Positions 6,808-13,860 are shown, counted from the stretch's first letter. The stretch: DNA of 14,716 bases from JACQHM01 sp964535215 (GCA_964535215.1 CAZHST010000066.1:1-14716); one strand, 5' to 3'. The notes: a model not told the origin generated them from the letters alone. Program-made: numbers and translations.

Positions 6808-7188
6808 CTACAGGGTGGTTACATCCACATTGTCCAGGGTGGCCGAGACCTTCGCCGGGCGGGTGGAGTCCCCATTGGAAACCGGCACCCAGGCGAACCC
6901 TGAGGGGTACTTGGGCGGGCTCTCCAGCCGTTGCTCGATGACGCTGGTGATATTCGAACTGTCAATATTAAGGGAGTAGCTTTGGCCTTTGGCGACGGCG
7001 GAGGCGAAGTCCAGGGTAAGCGCCGCCCGGGCGGCATCCAGGGTGGCCTTGGCCGCGGCCTTCCGGGCATCCTCCCGGAGGTCAATGTAGCGGGGGATGG
7101 CGACGGCGGCCAGCAGCCCCAGGAGGATGAGGATGATCACCAGCTCGATCAGGGTGAAGCCTCTTTGGTCCAGAAGCCTTTTCGTCAC
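6808..7188 (-). CDS. pilA: Type IV pilin (prepilin), short form
   Basis: 126 residues. A 10-residue basic leader ending in Gly10 is followed by the class-a prepilin core F-T-L-I-E-L-V and a hydrophobic helix to about residue 29. The mature protein thus begins with Phe and has Glu at position 5, the signature for cleavage and methylation by a prepilin peptidase and for assembly. The helix continues as AIPRYIDLREDARKAAA, followed by a short beta-rich head. There is no cysteine, so the usual C-terminal disulphide loop of PilA is missing. At 116 mature residues it is small and could also be a GspG-like major pseudopilin. The start is GTG 7188, with AAAGGAGGG six bases upstream. It follows pilC after an 85-base gap holding a heptamer repeat, and is probably transcribed from the sigma54 promoter at 8551-8566. 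Confidence 0.9.
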   Translation of the reverse strand: MTKRLLDQRGFTLIELVIILILLGLLAAVAIPRYIDLREDARKAAAKATLDAARAALTLDFASAVAKGQSYSLNIDSSNITSVIEQRLESPPKYPSGFAWVPVSNGDSTRPAKVSATLDNVDVTTL

Positions 7189-7225
7189 GGATGTCCCTCC
7201 TTTCCTTGAGTTCCCTCGGTTGCCG

Positions 7226-7268
7226 TTGAACCCTTGAACGTTGACCCTTGAACCTTAAACCTTCGACC
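7226..7268 (+). repeat. Degenerate heptamer tandem repeat between pilC and pilA
   Basis: Six units follow one another on the plus strand: TTGAACCC (one base longer), TTGAACG, TTGACCC, TTGAACC, TTAAACC and TTCGACC. They lie in the 85-base gap between pilC and pilA. The seven-base period is clear although units differ at one to three positions. Repeats of this class occur between genes in several G+C-rich bacterial lineages; no function is known to me. Confidence 0.8.
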
Positions 7269-7277
7269 CGATTGCTG

Positions 7278-8492
7278 TCAACGCCTGACGAACTTCACCA
7301 TATCCCACATCGGCAGGAAGACCGCCAACGCCAGGAAGAAGACCATCGCGGCCACAAAGAGGAGCAGGATCGGCTCTAAGGCGGTGGCCAGATTCTTGAT
7401 GGTGTAGTCGGCCTCCCTGTCGTAGTGGTCCGAGATCCGCTGCAACAGCTCATCCAGCTCCCCGGTCTTTTCCCCCACCGCCACCATCTGCACGAGGAGG
7501 GGGGGGAAGAGGGGGTCCCGGGCCATGGGTTCGGCGAGGGACCGCCCCTTCTCCACCTCCCGGGAGATCCCTTCAAGGGCCCGGGCGACGGCCTGATTCC
7601 CCACCGCCCGGGCGGTCAGTTCCAGGGCTTTCAGGATGGCGATGCCGCTTCGGGTCAGGACCCCTAAAATATGGGCGAAGCGGGACAGGGTGAGCTTGGT
7701 GACCAGGGGTCCGATGACGGGGAGGTGGAGCTTAAGATGATCCCAGAAGAGCCGTCCTGAGGCGGTCCGCAAGGAGAATCGGAAGGCGAAAGCGATGGCG
7801 ATGATCCCTCCCAGGGCCAGGGGCCAGTACTGCTGGACGACCCTGTTGAAGGCGATGGCGATCCGGGTCGGGAGGGGGAGGGGGGTCTTGAAGGCGCTGT
7901 AGAGGAGGGCGAACTTGGGGACGACGAGGAGGATGATGATGGAGAAGGCCACCGCAATGGCCGTCACCACGAAGAGGGGGTACCGGGTGGCGGCCTTGAT
8001 CTTGGCCTTAGTCTCAGCCTCATGCTCGGCCAACGTCGCCAGCCGTTCCAGGGCGAGATCCAGGAAGCCTCCCGCCTCGCCGGCCCTGATGGTGCTCACG
8101 TAGACCTCGGAGAAGGCCTCCGGGTGTTGGCCGAAGGCCTCGGAGAGGGAGGAGCCGGCTTCCACCTTGCGGAGGATGTCGAGGAGGATCCGGCGGAGGG
8201 CCCGGTTCCTCGTCTGCCGGGCCAAGGTGTCGAAGGCCTCCAGGATCGGGATCCCCACCTTTAGCAGGGTGGCGAGCTGCCGGGTGAAGAAGATCCGGTC
8301 CTCCCCCTTCACCCGGCTGACGCGGGGGAGCCTTTTCAGGAGGTCCGGTGCCGGCCTCTTCGGTTCGATGACGATCGGAATGTAGCCGTCTTTGAAGAGA
8401 AGCTCAGCCACGACGGCCGGATTCTCCGCCTCCAGGGTGCCTCTGACCGCTGTCCCCTGCCGATCCCTCGCCTTGTACCGGAAGCTGGGCAT
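7278..8492 (-). CDS. pilC: Type IV pilus inner-membrane platform protein PilC/GspF
   Basis: 404 residues, the normal length for the family. A short N-terminal beta module (FRYKARDRQG) is followed by two homologous GspF domains. The first, about 70-190, has the signature FFTRQLATLLKVGIPILEA. The second, about 270-390, has LSRFAHILGVLTRSGIAILKA. Hydrophobic membrane segments lie near 170-190, 220-240 and 375-395. PilC sits in the inner membrane and couples the assembly ATPase to pilin extraction and fibre rotation. ATG 8492 has GAAGGAG five bases upstream. The 76-base gap to pilB holds a sigma54-type promoter, so pilC and pilA can be expressed separately from the upstream genes. Confidence 0.95.
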   Translation of the reverse strand: MPSFRYKARDRQGTAVRGTLEAENPAVVAELLFKDGYIPIVIEPKRPAPDLLKRLPRVSRVKGEDRIFFTRQLATLLKVGIPILEAFDTLARQTRNRALRRILLDILRKVEAGSSLSEAFGQHPEAFSEVYVSTIRAGEAGGFLDLALERLATLAEHEAETKAKIKAATRYPLFVVTAIAVAFSIIILLVVPKFALLYSAFKTPLPLPTRIAIAFNRVVQQYWPLALGGIIAIAFAFRFSLRTASGRLFWDHLKLHLPVIGPLVTKLTLSRFAHILGVLTRSGIAILKALELTARAVGNQAVARALEGISREVEKGRSLAEPMARDPLFPPLLVQMVAVGEKTGELDELLQRISDHYDREADYTIKNLATALEPILLLFVAAMVFFLALAVFLPMWDMVKFVRR

Positions 8493-8550
8493 CCTGCTCC
8501 TTCAGCCTTGGGTGAATTCCGGGCACCTGTCCTTCAAGCATCCCTCAGGG

Positions 8551-8566
8551 TGCAAACGCCGGGCCA
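8551..8566 (-). promoter_or_regulatory. sigma54 (-24/-12) promoter candidate for pilC-pilA
   Basis: The minus strand reads TGGCCCGGCGTTTGCA, differing from TGGCACGNNNNTTGCW only at position 5 (A to C), and a C precedes it as in the extended consensus. It begins three bases after the pilB stop. Predicted start is near 8540, leaving about 48 bases of leader before pilC ATG 8492. Type IV pilin genes are known to be sigma54-dependent in pseudomonads through PilR, which fits. Confidence 0.7.
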
Positions 8567-8568
8567 GA

Positions 8569-10263
8569 TCAGCCGACCTCCACCCGGACGGCCCGCAGGA
8601 CCTCCTCCAGGGTGGTAAGTCCCTTCATCGCTTTCTCAAGACCGTCGCTCCAGAGATCCCGCATGCCCTGCTTCACGGCCTCTTGCTTCAGCGCCGAGGC
8701 CGGGGCCCTGGCCAGGACCAGCTCCCGGATCGGCTCGTTGAGGACGAGCAGCTCGAAGATCCCGATCCGGCCCCGGTATCCGGTCTCCTTGCAGAAGGCA
8801 CAGCCCCGGCCCCGGAAAAAGGTCCGGGCCCCCTTTTCCGTCAATGGGAGGAAGTCGAGGAACTTTCCGGGAGGATGGAACGGTTCCTTGCACTTCTCGC
8901 AGATCACGCGGACCAGCCGCTGGGCCAGGACCCCGACGGTGGAGGAGGCGATCAGAAAGGGCTCGACCCCCATATCCATCAAACGGGTCAACGCCCCCAC
9001 CGCATCATTGGTGTGGAGGGTCGAGAACACCAGGTGGCCCGTCAGGGCCGCTTGGATGGCCGTCTGGGCCGTCTCGGCATCCCGGATCTCCCCCACCATG
9101 ATGATGTCCGGGTCCTGCCGGAGGATCGAGCGGAGCCCCGCGGCGAAGGTGACACCGGCCTTGGGGTTCACCTGGGACTGCCGGATCCAGGGGAGGTGAT
9201 ACTCCACCGGGTCCTCGATGGTGATGATGTTCTTCTCCGGGGTGTTGAGGGCGTTCAGGGTGGCGTAGAGGGTGGTGGTTTTGCCGGATCCGGTGGGGCC
9301 GGTGACCAGGACGAGGCCGTAGGGTTTGGCGATCAGCCGCTCGTACTGCTTGAGCGTCTCCTCCGCGAAGCCCAGCTCCGAGAGCTTCAAGAGGGTCCCG
9401 CTTCGGTCCAGGATCCGGAGGACCACGTTCTCGCCGTAGAGGGTGGGGAAGATGGACACCCGAAGATCCACTTCCTTGTCCTCAAGGGGGAAGCGGAAGC
9501 GGCCGTCCTTGGGGGTCCTGGCGTCGGCGATGTCTAAGTCCGAGAGGATCTTGATCCGGGAGATAATGGCCGGCTGGAGGTGCTTGGGCAGTTGGGTGGT
9601 CTCGTGGAGGATGCCGTCAATCCGGAGCCTCACCCGGACCAGGTCCTCCTCCGGCTCGATGTGGATATCCGAGGCCTTGTCCCGGACCGCCGAGGCGATC
9701 AGGAGATTGACCAGCTTCACCACCGGGGCCACCTCGGCCACGCCGGCCAGCCGTTCCGCCGTCACCGTCCGCTCGTCCTCCAGGCCCATCCCCTGCATGT
9801 CAATCCCCTTGACCAGCTCGGCGATGGAACCCCTGGTCCCGTAGTACTGGTCAATGGCCTGGAGGATCTCGGCCTCGGTGCTGATCACCAGGTCCACGTC
9901 ATACCCTGAGGCCCGCTTCACGTGATCGAGGGCCATGACGTTGGCCGGTTCGATGGTGGCGACGGTCAGGGTCGGACCGATCTTAAAGAGGGGGAAGACC
10001 TTGAAGCGGCGGCAGAGATCTTCGGGGAGGAGGGGGAGGACCTCCTGGTCCACCAGGAAGTCCGAGAGCTTGACGTAGGGGACCCCCACCTCATCGGCCA
10101 GGAAGGACGCGACGACCTCGTCCGGGGCAAGCCCCCGTTTCACGAGGATCTTGTGGAGGGGGACGCGGGTCCGCCGCTCCTCCTCCAGGGCCCTCTGGAG
10201 CTGTTCCAGGGTGAGGTACCCTTCCTGCACCAGGCGTTCTCCCAGGGATCGCTGCTTTTCCAT
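8569..10263 (-). CDS. pilB: Type IV pilus assembly ATPase PilB/GspE
   Basis: 564 residues from ATG 10263, chosen because AAAGGAG lies five bases upstream. An in-frame TTG at 10290 would overlap the preceding gene. The N-terminal MshEN-type domain (about 5-145) is followed by the secretion ATPase core. The core has Walker A GPTGSGKT at 322-329, Asp box ITIEDPVEYH near 347, Walker B DPDIIMVGEIRD near 384-395 and His box TGHLVFSTLHTND near 409. The zinc site is complete, with C455-x2-C458 and C488-x2-C491. It is the hexameric cytoplasmic motor that powers pilus extension. In the N-domain the first cyclic-di-GMP-type motif keeps L-G-x-x-L but ends in E rather than Q, and the second has L-H instead of L-G, so ligand binding is doubtful. 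It lies 13 bases after a receiver-only regulator, which may act on the motor. Confidence 0.95.
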   Translation of the reverse strand: MEKQRSLGERLVQEGYLTLEQLQRALEEERRTRVPLHKILVKRGLAPDEVVASFLADEVGVPYVKLSDFLVDQEVLPLLPEDLCRRFKVFPLFKIGPTLTVATIEPANVMALDHVKRASGYDVDLVISTEAEILQAIDQYYGTRGSIAELVKGIDMQGMGLEDERTVTAERLAGVAEVAPVVKLVNLLIASAVRDKASDIHIEPEEDLVRVRLRIDGILHETTQLPKHLQPAIISRIKILSDLDIADARTPKDGRFRFPLEDKEVDLRVSIFPTLYGENVVLRILDRSGTLLKLSELGFAEETLKQYERLIAKPYGLVLVTGPTGSGKTTTLYATLNALNTPEKNIITIEDPVEYHLPWIRQSQVNPKAGVTFAAGLRSILRQDPDIIMVGEIRDAETAQTAIQAALTGHLVFSTLHTNDAVGALTRLMDMGVEPFLIASSTVGVLAQRLVRVICEKCKEPFHPPGKFLDFLPLTEKGARTFFRGRGCAFCKETGYRGRIGIFELLVLNEPIRELVLARAPASALKQEAVKQGMRDLWSDGLEKAMKGLTTLEEVLRAVRVEVG

Positions 10264-10276
10264 CTCGCTCCTTTGA

Positions 10277-10654
10277 TCAGGCCTTGCCAAGCAGGCCGGT
10301 GATCTGCTCCAACAGTTGCTTCGGCTCCACGGGCTTTACCAGGTAAACATCGGCCCCGCTCATCTTGGAAATCAAAGCGTCCTGCTCCCCGGCCTTGGCG
10401 GTCAAGATGATGATCGGGATGTGCTGGAAGTTTCGATCACCCTTCAAGAGGCGGGCCATCTTGAAGCCGTCCAGCTTGGGCATCATGATGTCCAGGATGA
10501 TCAGGTCGGGGCGCCACGTGCGGGCCCTCTTGAGCCCCTCCTGCCCGTCATACGCTACGAGGACCTCGTAGCCGTGGGCCTCCAGGATGTCTTTCAGCAT
10601 GGTGGTAATGAGCCGCTCATCGTCCACGACCAGGATCCTTGGCTTTCCCTTCAT
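10277..10654 (-). CDS. Receiver-only response regulator (twin 1)
   Basis: 125 residues made of a single CheY-like receiver. Visible key residues are the acidic pair D11-D12, phospho-acceptor D55 in LDIMMP, T85 and K107 (followed by P108). There is no output domain, so it must act by protein contact, as PilG and PilH or CheY do. ATG 10654 has AAAGGA seven bases upstream. It is the neighbour of pilB, with a 13-base gap, so the motor or an unseen sensor system is the likely partner. It shares an 84-bp identical block with the next gene (10685-11071). Whether the two are phosphate sink and output, or redundant, cannot be told. Confidence 0.93.
   Translation of the reverse strand: MKGKPRILVVDDERLITTMLKDILEAHGYEVLVAYDGQEGLKRARTWRPDLIILDIMMPKLDGFKMARLLKGDRNFQHIPIIILTAKAGEQDALISKMSGADVYLVKPVEPKQLLEQITGLLGKA
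10472..10555. repeat. 84-bp identical block, copy 1 (matches 10886-10969)
   Basis: Bases 10472-10555 are identical, without a gap, to 10886-10969. They cover the phospho-acceptor region of both receiver genes (around YDGQEGLKRARTWRPD and LDIMMPKL). Synonymous sites are identical too, while sequence beyond about 124 bp is clearly diverged between the two genes. Confidence 0.9.
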
Positions 10655-10684
10655 CGCGCGATCCTTTCCTGTGGGTTGGGCTCC

Positions 10685-11071
10685 TCATGAAGCTTCCTGG
10701 GGGAGGAAGCTTCTCACCTTCTCCAGAAAGTCCTCGGGGTCAAAGGGCTTCTGCAGGTACAGGTCGGCCCCGCTCATCCGGGCCAGGGCCCGGTCCTCCT
10801 CCCCGGCCCTGACCGTCAGGATGATGATCGGGATACGGCGGTAGAGTTTGTCCGATTTCAAGAGGCGGGCCACCTGGAAGCCGTTCAGCTTGGGCATCAT
10901 GATGTCCAGGATGATCAGGTCGGGGCGCCACGTGCGGGCCCTCTTGAGCCCCTCCTGCCCGTCATACGCCACGAGGACCTGATAGCCCTGGAGTTCCAGG
11001 AGATCCTGCATCACCTTGACGGTGAGAGGGTCATCGTCCACGACGAGGATCCTCGCCGGCCTCGTGTCCAC
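10685..11071 (-). CDS. Receiver-only response regulator (twin 2)
   Basis: 128 residues, again a lone receiver: D12-D13-D14, phospho-acceptor D56 in LDIMMP, T86 and K108 (followed by P109). Start is GTG 11071, four bases after the pilP-like stop, with only a weak G-rich ribosome site, so it is probably translated by coupling to pilP. It takes the position where pilQ follows pilP in classical pilus operons. The middle of the gene is identical in DNA to twin 1, but its ends differ (for example C-terminal FLPQEAS against ITGLLGKA), suggesting separate partners with a homogenised core. Confidence 0.93.
   Translation of the reverse strand: MDTRPARILVVDDDPLTVKVMQDLLELQGYQVLVAYDGQEGLKRARTWRPDLIILDIMMPKLNGFQVARLLKSDKLYRRIPIIILTVRAGEEDRALARMSGADLYLQKPFDPEDFLEKVRSFLPQEAS
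10886..10969. repeat. 84-bp identical block, copy 2 (matches 10472-10555)
   Basis: Second copy, offset by 414 bp and in the same orientation. Flanking identity continues with four scattered mismatches to about 124 bp in total and then falls away, which is the pattern of gene conversion. Confidence 0.9.
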
Positions 11072-11075
11072 CCCG

Positions 11076-11555
11076 TCAGTCCCCGAACTTCAGGAGGTGC
11101 TCCCTCCCGTCCTTCTGAAGGATCACGGCATCCTCCCGGATCTCGACCACCTTCGCCCCCAGGATCTCATCCCCCGGTTTCACCAGGAAGTCATTGACCA
11201 CCGCGTACACCTGCCGGCCGTTCCGGACGACCCCGGTGACCTTCAGCGCCTGATCCAGGGGCGGTCCCTTGGGGGTTTCAGGCTGGAACCCCTTCAGGCG
11301 GGCCGGCGGAAGGGCGAAGGGATCCCGGCCCCACGCCCGAGACGCCCGCTCCTGCATGGCCTTCCACCGCTCTTCCGGGATCGGCGCGGAACGACCCGGG
11401 CCGACCGGAGGGGAAGGGGCCGGGAGCGCGGCCACGGAAAGGGGCCGGGGGCTCTTCCCCGGTCCCCTCTCCTTGAGGAGATCGTAGACCAGGACCAGGC
11501 CCACGACCAGGACCAACGCCAGCAGGACCTTTGCCCGGGTGGTGAGGGGCGGCAT
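11076..11555 (-). CDS. pilP: PilP/GspC-like pilus alignment protein, membrane anchored
   Basis: 159 residues. A membrane helix at about 9-25 (LLALVLVVGLVLVYDLL) is followed by a proline-rich linker (40-60). The family hallmark G-R-D-P-F lies at 76-80, and a small beta domain at about 104-157 contains LKVTGVVRNGRQVYAVVND and KPGDEI. This domain normally contacts the secretin. Classical PilP is a lipoprotein; here there is no cysteine at all and a transmembrane anchor replaces the lipobox, as in GspC. It starts at ATG 11555, three bases after pilO, and follows the fixed order M-N-O-P. The function as the inner-membrane-to-secretin link is well supported by order and motif; the secretin itself is not in the window. 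Confidence 0.85.
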   Translation of the reverse strand: MPPLTTRAKVLLALVLVVGLVLVYDLLKERGPGKSPRPLSVAALPAPSPPVGPGRSAPIPEERWKAMQERASRAWGRDPFALPPARLKGFQPETPKGPPLDQALKVTGVVRNGRQVYAVVNDFLVKPGDEILGAKVVEIREDAVILQKDGREHLLKFGD

Positions 11556-11558
11556 CCT

Positions 11559-12095
11559 CTACCCTTCCCCCTTCCGGAGGTAGGCCACCGCTCTCCCTTT
11601 GAGGAGGACGGCGGCGGCCTCCTTCCCCTCCCGCCTGAGGGAGAGGTCCTCGAAGGTGACCAGGGGGGAGCCGTGGGCCAGGGCCTCCAGGAAGCGGCCG
11701 ATCGCCAGGGACGGCCCTTGCAGCGCCAGCTCGACCGGAAGCCGCTCATACCGCCCGCCCCTGGCCTGCTCCTCCGGGGGCTTCAGGGCGAGGATCCGGA
11801 GGCCGAAGGGGCTCGCCGCCCGGGAGATGTGCGCGAGGAGGCGAGGGAGATCCCGCTCCTTCAGAAACTTCTGCTCCAGGGAGGCCGCCTGCTCCCGGAG
11901 CCTCGCCGTCTCCTGCCGGGTGGCCTCCAGGACGGCCAGCGTCTGCTCAGCCTCCTTCGAGCGGGCCTGGAGGGCCGAAAGCTCCCGGGCGAGGCGGGCG
12001 GCCCGTTCCTGCTCCGGTCTGACGACCAGGAGCCATCCCGCCGCCACCAGCCCGACGATCCCGGCGTACCCGAGGAGTTCCCGTTTCAGGCCCAT
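11559..12095 (-). CDS. pilO: Pilus alignment protein PilO (GspM-like)
   Basis: 178 residues. A short cytoplasmic N-terminus is followed by one membrane helix at about 9-25, a coiled coil at about 27-75 (rich in Glu, Arg, Leu and Ala) and a C-terminal ferredoxin-like domain. That domain has SPFGLRILALKPPEEQ and VELALQGPSLAIGRFLEAL, the typical PilO signature. PilO pairs with PilN in the periplasm to align the inner-membrane platform with the secretin. ATG 12095 shares one base with the stop of the upstream gene (TGATG), so the two are translationally coupled. An alternative GTG at 12098 would add a single residue. Confidence 0.88.
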   Translation of the reverse strand: MGLKRELLGYAGIVGLVAAGWLLVVRPEQERAARLARELSALQARSKEAEQTLAVLEATRQETARLREQAASLEQKFLKERDLPRLLAHISRAASPFGLRILALKPPEEQARGGRYERLPVELALQGPSLAIGRFLEALAHGSPLVTFEDLSLRREGKEAAAVLLKGRAVAYLRKGEG

Positions 12096-13738
12096 CACTT
12101 CACCCGGAGGGAGACCTCGAACCCGACGGCCCGCCCGGCGTATCCCTCCTGCTCGGCCAGGGTCCGGAGCTCCACCTCTTGAAAGAACGGCGACGCCTGC
12201 AGCGCGGAGAGGTAACGGGCCAGGACCAGCTCGGGGGGCTCCCCTTCGTCAAAGCTGACGCCTTTCAGGCGCAGGGCCCCTTCGGACTCCTGGGCCAGCT
12301 CCTCCAGGGTGATGGTGGAGGGAGTCAGCCAGGAGAGCTCCTTCAAGAGGCCCGGCCAGGGGATCGCCGTCTTCAGGAGCGCCTCGTAGGCCTCCAGCTG
12401 GGGCGCCAGCCGGGCCCGTTCCTCCTCCAGCCGCTGCAGGACCTCCAGGTAGGGGTGCAGGCGCCCGAGGGTGTCCCGCTGCTGCTGCAGGAGCTGCTGG
12501 TAGGACACCACCCGCCCGTGCTCCAGCAGAGCGGTGAAGAGGACGGCCAGGGCCAGGGCCCCCAGCAGGGCCCGGGCCCCGACCCGGACCCGGGCCAGCC
12601 GCCGCTCGAGCGTCAGGGGGGCCGGGAGGAGGTCGAGGCGGGAGGTCCGTTCCAGCGCCAGGCCGACGGGGATGGCCAGGCGGGGGGCGACCTCCGGCAG
12701 CCCCTCCCGACGGAGGGAGGGCTCCACCTCGACGGCGGCGAAGGGGTTCAGGGGTTCCACCGGGACCCCGAGCCGCTGGGTGAGAAAGGGGGCCAGGTTC
12801 TTCAGGCGGGCCGTTCCCCCCGAGAGGAGGACCCGGCCGACCGGGATCTCCCCGTAATGGTCGGCGAAGAAGCTGAAGGAGCGCTGGATCTCGAGCAGGA
12901 GACGCTCCAGGGCCGGCCGGAGCATGGCCTTGAGTTGTCCGGCCGGGATCCCCTCCTCCAGCAGGACCCCCTCGTCCTCGGGGATGCCGCAGCGTCGTTT
13001 CAGCTTCTCGGCCTGGTATCCATCGAGCTGGATCCTCCCCTGCTCACTGACCACGGCCCCCGTCAGGGCCTCGGTGAGGGCCGTCCCCGCCGTCGTGATC
13101 TCCCGGGCGAACTGCAGCTCCCCTCCGAAGAGGAAGGCCAGGGTCCCCACCTGGGCGCCCAGGTCGAGGAGGACCGTGAGCTGGTCGGGCGGCACCTGGG
13201 GGTGATGGCGGGCCAGGTGCCAGAGGGCGACCGGGGCGGTCCGCATCGAAACCGGGGTCAGGCCCGCCTCCTGTAAGAGGGCGGCCTGCTCCAGCGCGAA
13301 CGGCTCCTCCACGGCGCAGGCGAGGAGGGTCGTCTTCGGAAGGCCGTCCCGATCGGTGACCGCCTGAAGGAGCCGGGACCTGAAGAGGGCCCCCTCCAGC
13401 GGGAACGGAGCCTGCCGGGCCGCCTCCCAGCGGAGGGCGCGTTTCAGCTCCTTCGCCGGAAGGTTCGGGAGATGCATCCTGAAGAAGGCGACGGAGGGCC
13501 CCTGGAGGAGGGCGACGGCCTCCCGGGTCTTGATGCCGTTCTCGTAGAGGAGGTCCCGGAGGGTGGCCACCATGGCCTCCCGGTCGGGGAGGCCGTCCCG
13601 CCTTCTCCGGATGTCAATCTCCCGGAAGCCGGCGTTTACCACCACGGGCCGACCCCTCCTCCGGCGGATCTCCACGACCTTTACAGCGCTCCCGCCGATG
13701 TCCACCCCCAGGACCGAATGACTTCGCAGGAAACCCAT
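12095..13738 (-). CDS. Natural PilM-PilN fusion (GspL-like architecture)
   Basis: 547 residues in one uninterrupted frame. Residues 1-360 are PilM, with the actin-like first phosphate loop VLGVDIGGSAVKVVEI (9-24), second loop LLDLGAQVGTL (190-200) and adenosine motif VLLSGGTARLKNL (303-315). Residues 366-547 are PilN, with LDLLP at 368-372 in place of the usual INLLP, a membrane helix at about 388-405, a coiled coil to about 457 and a periplasmic ferredoxin-like fold (ITLEEL, RLKGVS, FFQEVEL). In separate-gene systems PilM binds the INLLP tail of PilN, and here that contact is covalent. GspL of type II secretion has the same domain order. The product would bridge cytoplasm and periplasm and hold the ATPase. 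It starts at ATG 13738 with GGGGAAG nearby and heads the pilus operon. A sequencing artefact joining two genes is unlikely, since both halves are complete and the linker is clean. Confidence 0.88.
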   Translation of the reverse strand: MGFLRSHSVLGVDIGGSAVKVVEIRRRRGRPVVVNAGFREIDIRRRRDGLPDREAMVATLRDLLYENGIKTREAVALLQGPSVAFFRMHLPNLPAKELKRALRWEAARQAPFPLEGALFRSRLLQAVTDRDGLPKTTLLACAVEEPFALEQAALLQEAGLTPVSMRTAPVALWHLARHHPQVPPDQLTVLLDLGAQVGTLAFLFGGELQFAREITTAGTALTEALTGAVVSEQGRIQLDGYQAEKLKRRCGIPEDEGVLLEEGIPAGQLKAMLRPALERLLLEIQRSFSFFADHYGEIPVGRVLLSGGTARLKNLAPFLTQRLGVPVEPLNPFAAVEVEPSLRREGLPEVAPRLAIPVGLALERTSRLDLLPAPLTLERRLARVRVGARALLGALALAVLFTALLEHGRVVSYQQLLQQQRDTLGRLHPYLEVLQRLEEERARLAPQLEAYEALLKTAIPWPGLLKELSWLTPSTITLEELAQESEGALRLKGVSFDEGEPPELVLARYLSALQASPFFQEVELRTLAEQEGYAGRAVGFEVSLRVK

Positions 13739-13776
13739 CCCGCTTCCCCGTGGGTGGTTACAGGAGCCGTGGAAGG

Positions 13777-13860
13777 TTATTGGACTGTGAAGCCATTACT
13801 GACATTGGTTCCACCGCACCCACCAGCCGTGTACGAATCGATCTGCACCCCCCTGTGCTT
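13777..13860 (-). pseudogene. Remnant of a duplicated C-terminal tail
   Basis: Immediately after the stop of the fibronectin-III gene, in a frame shifted by one base, the minus strand encodes a tail ending CGGTNVSNGFTVQ and a TAA stop at 13777-13779. It mirrors the real C-terminus CGGTDVTGNYTVW-stop. Over 26 residues about ten are identical, with the same C-G-G-T, the T-V pair and the stop one residue later in both. There is no start codon or ribosome site of its own, so it is read as a gene fragment left behind after a duplication or 3'-end replacement. Confidence 0.65.

Noticed and set aside
7226..7268. CRISPR array or recombination site for the heptamer run
   Set aside because: Units are only seven bases with no spacers, and no cas or integrase gene is present.
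13204..13219. A further sigma54-like spacing, TGGCACCTGGCCCGCC on the minus strand inside the PilM part
   Set aside because: It lies deep in coding sequence, its -12 element reads CCGC rather than TTGC, and no gene start follows within a sensible distance.
13777..13860. Stop-codon readthrough extending the surface protein into the second tail
   Set aside because: The second tail is one base out of frame with the stop, so readthrough alone would not produce it.
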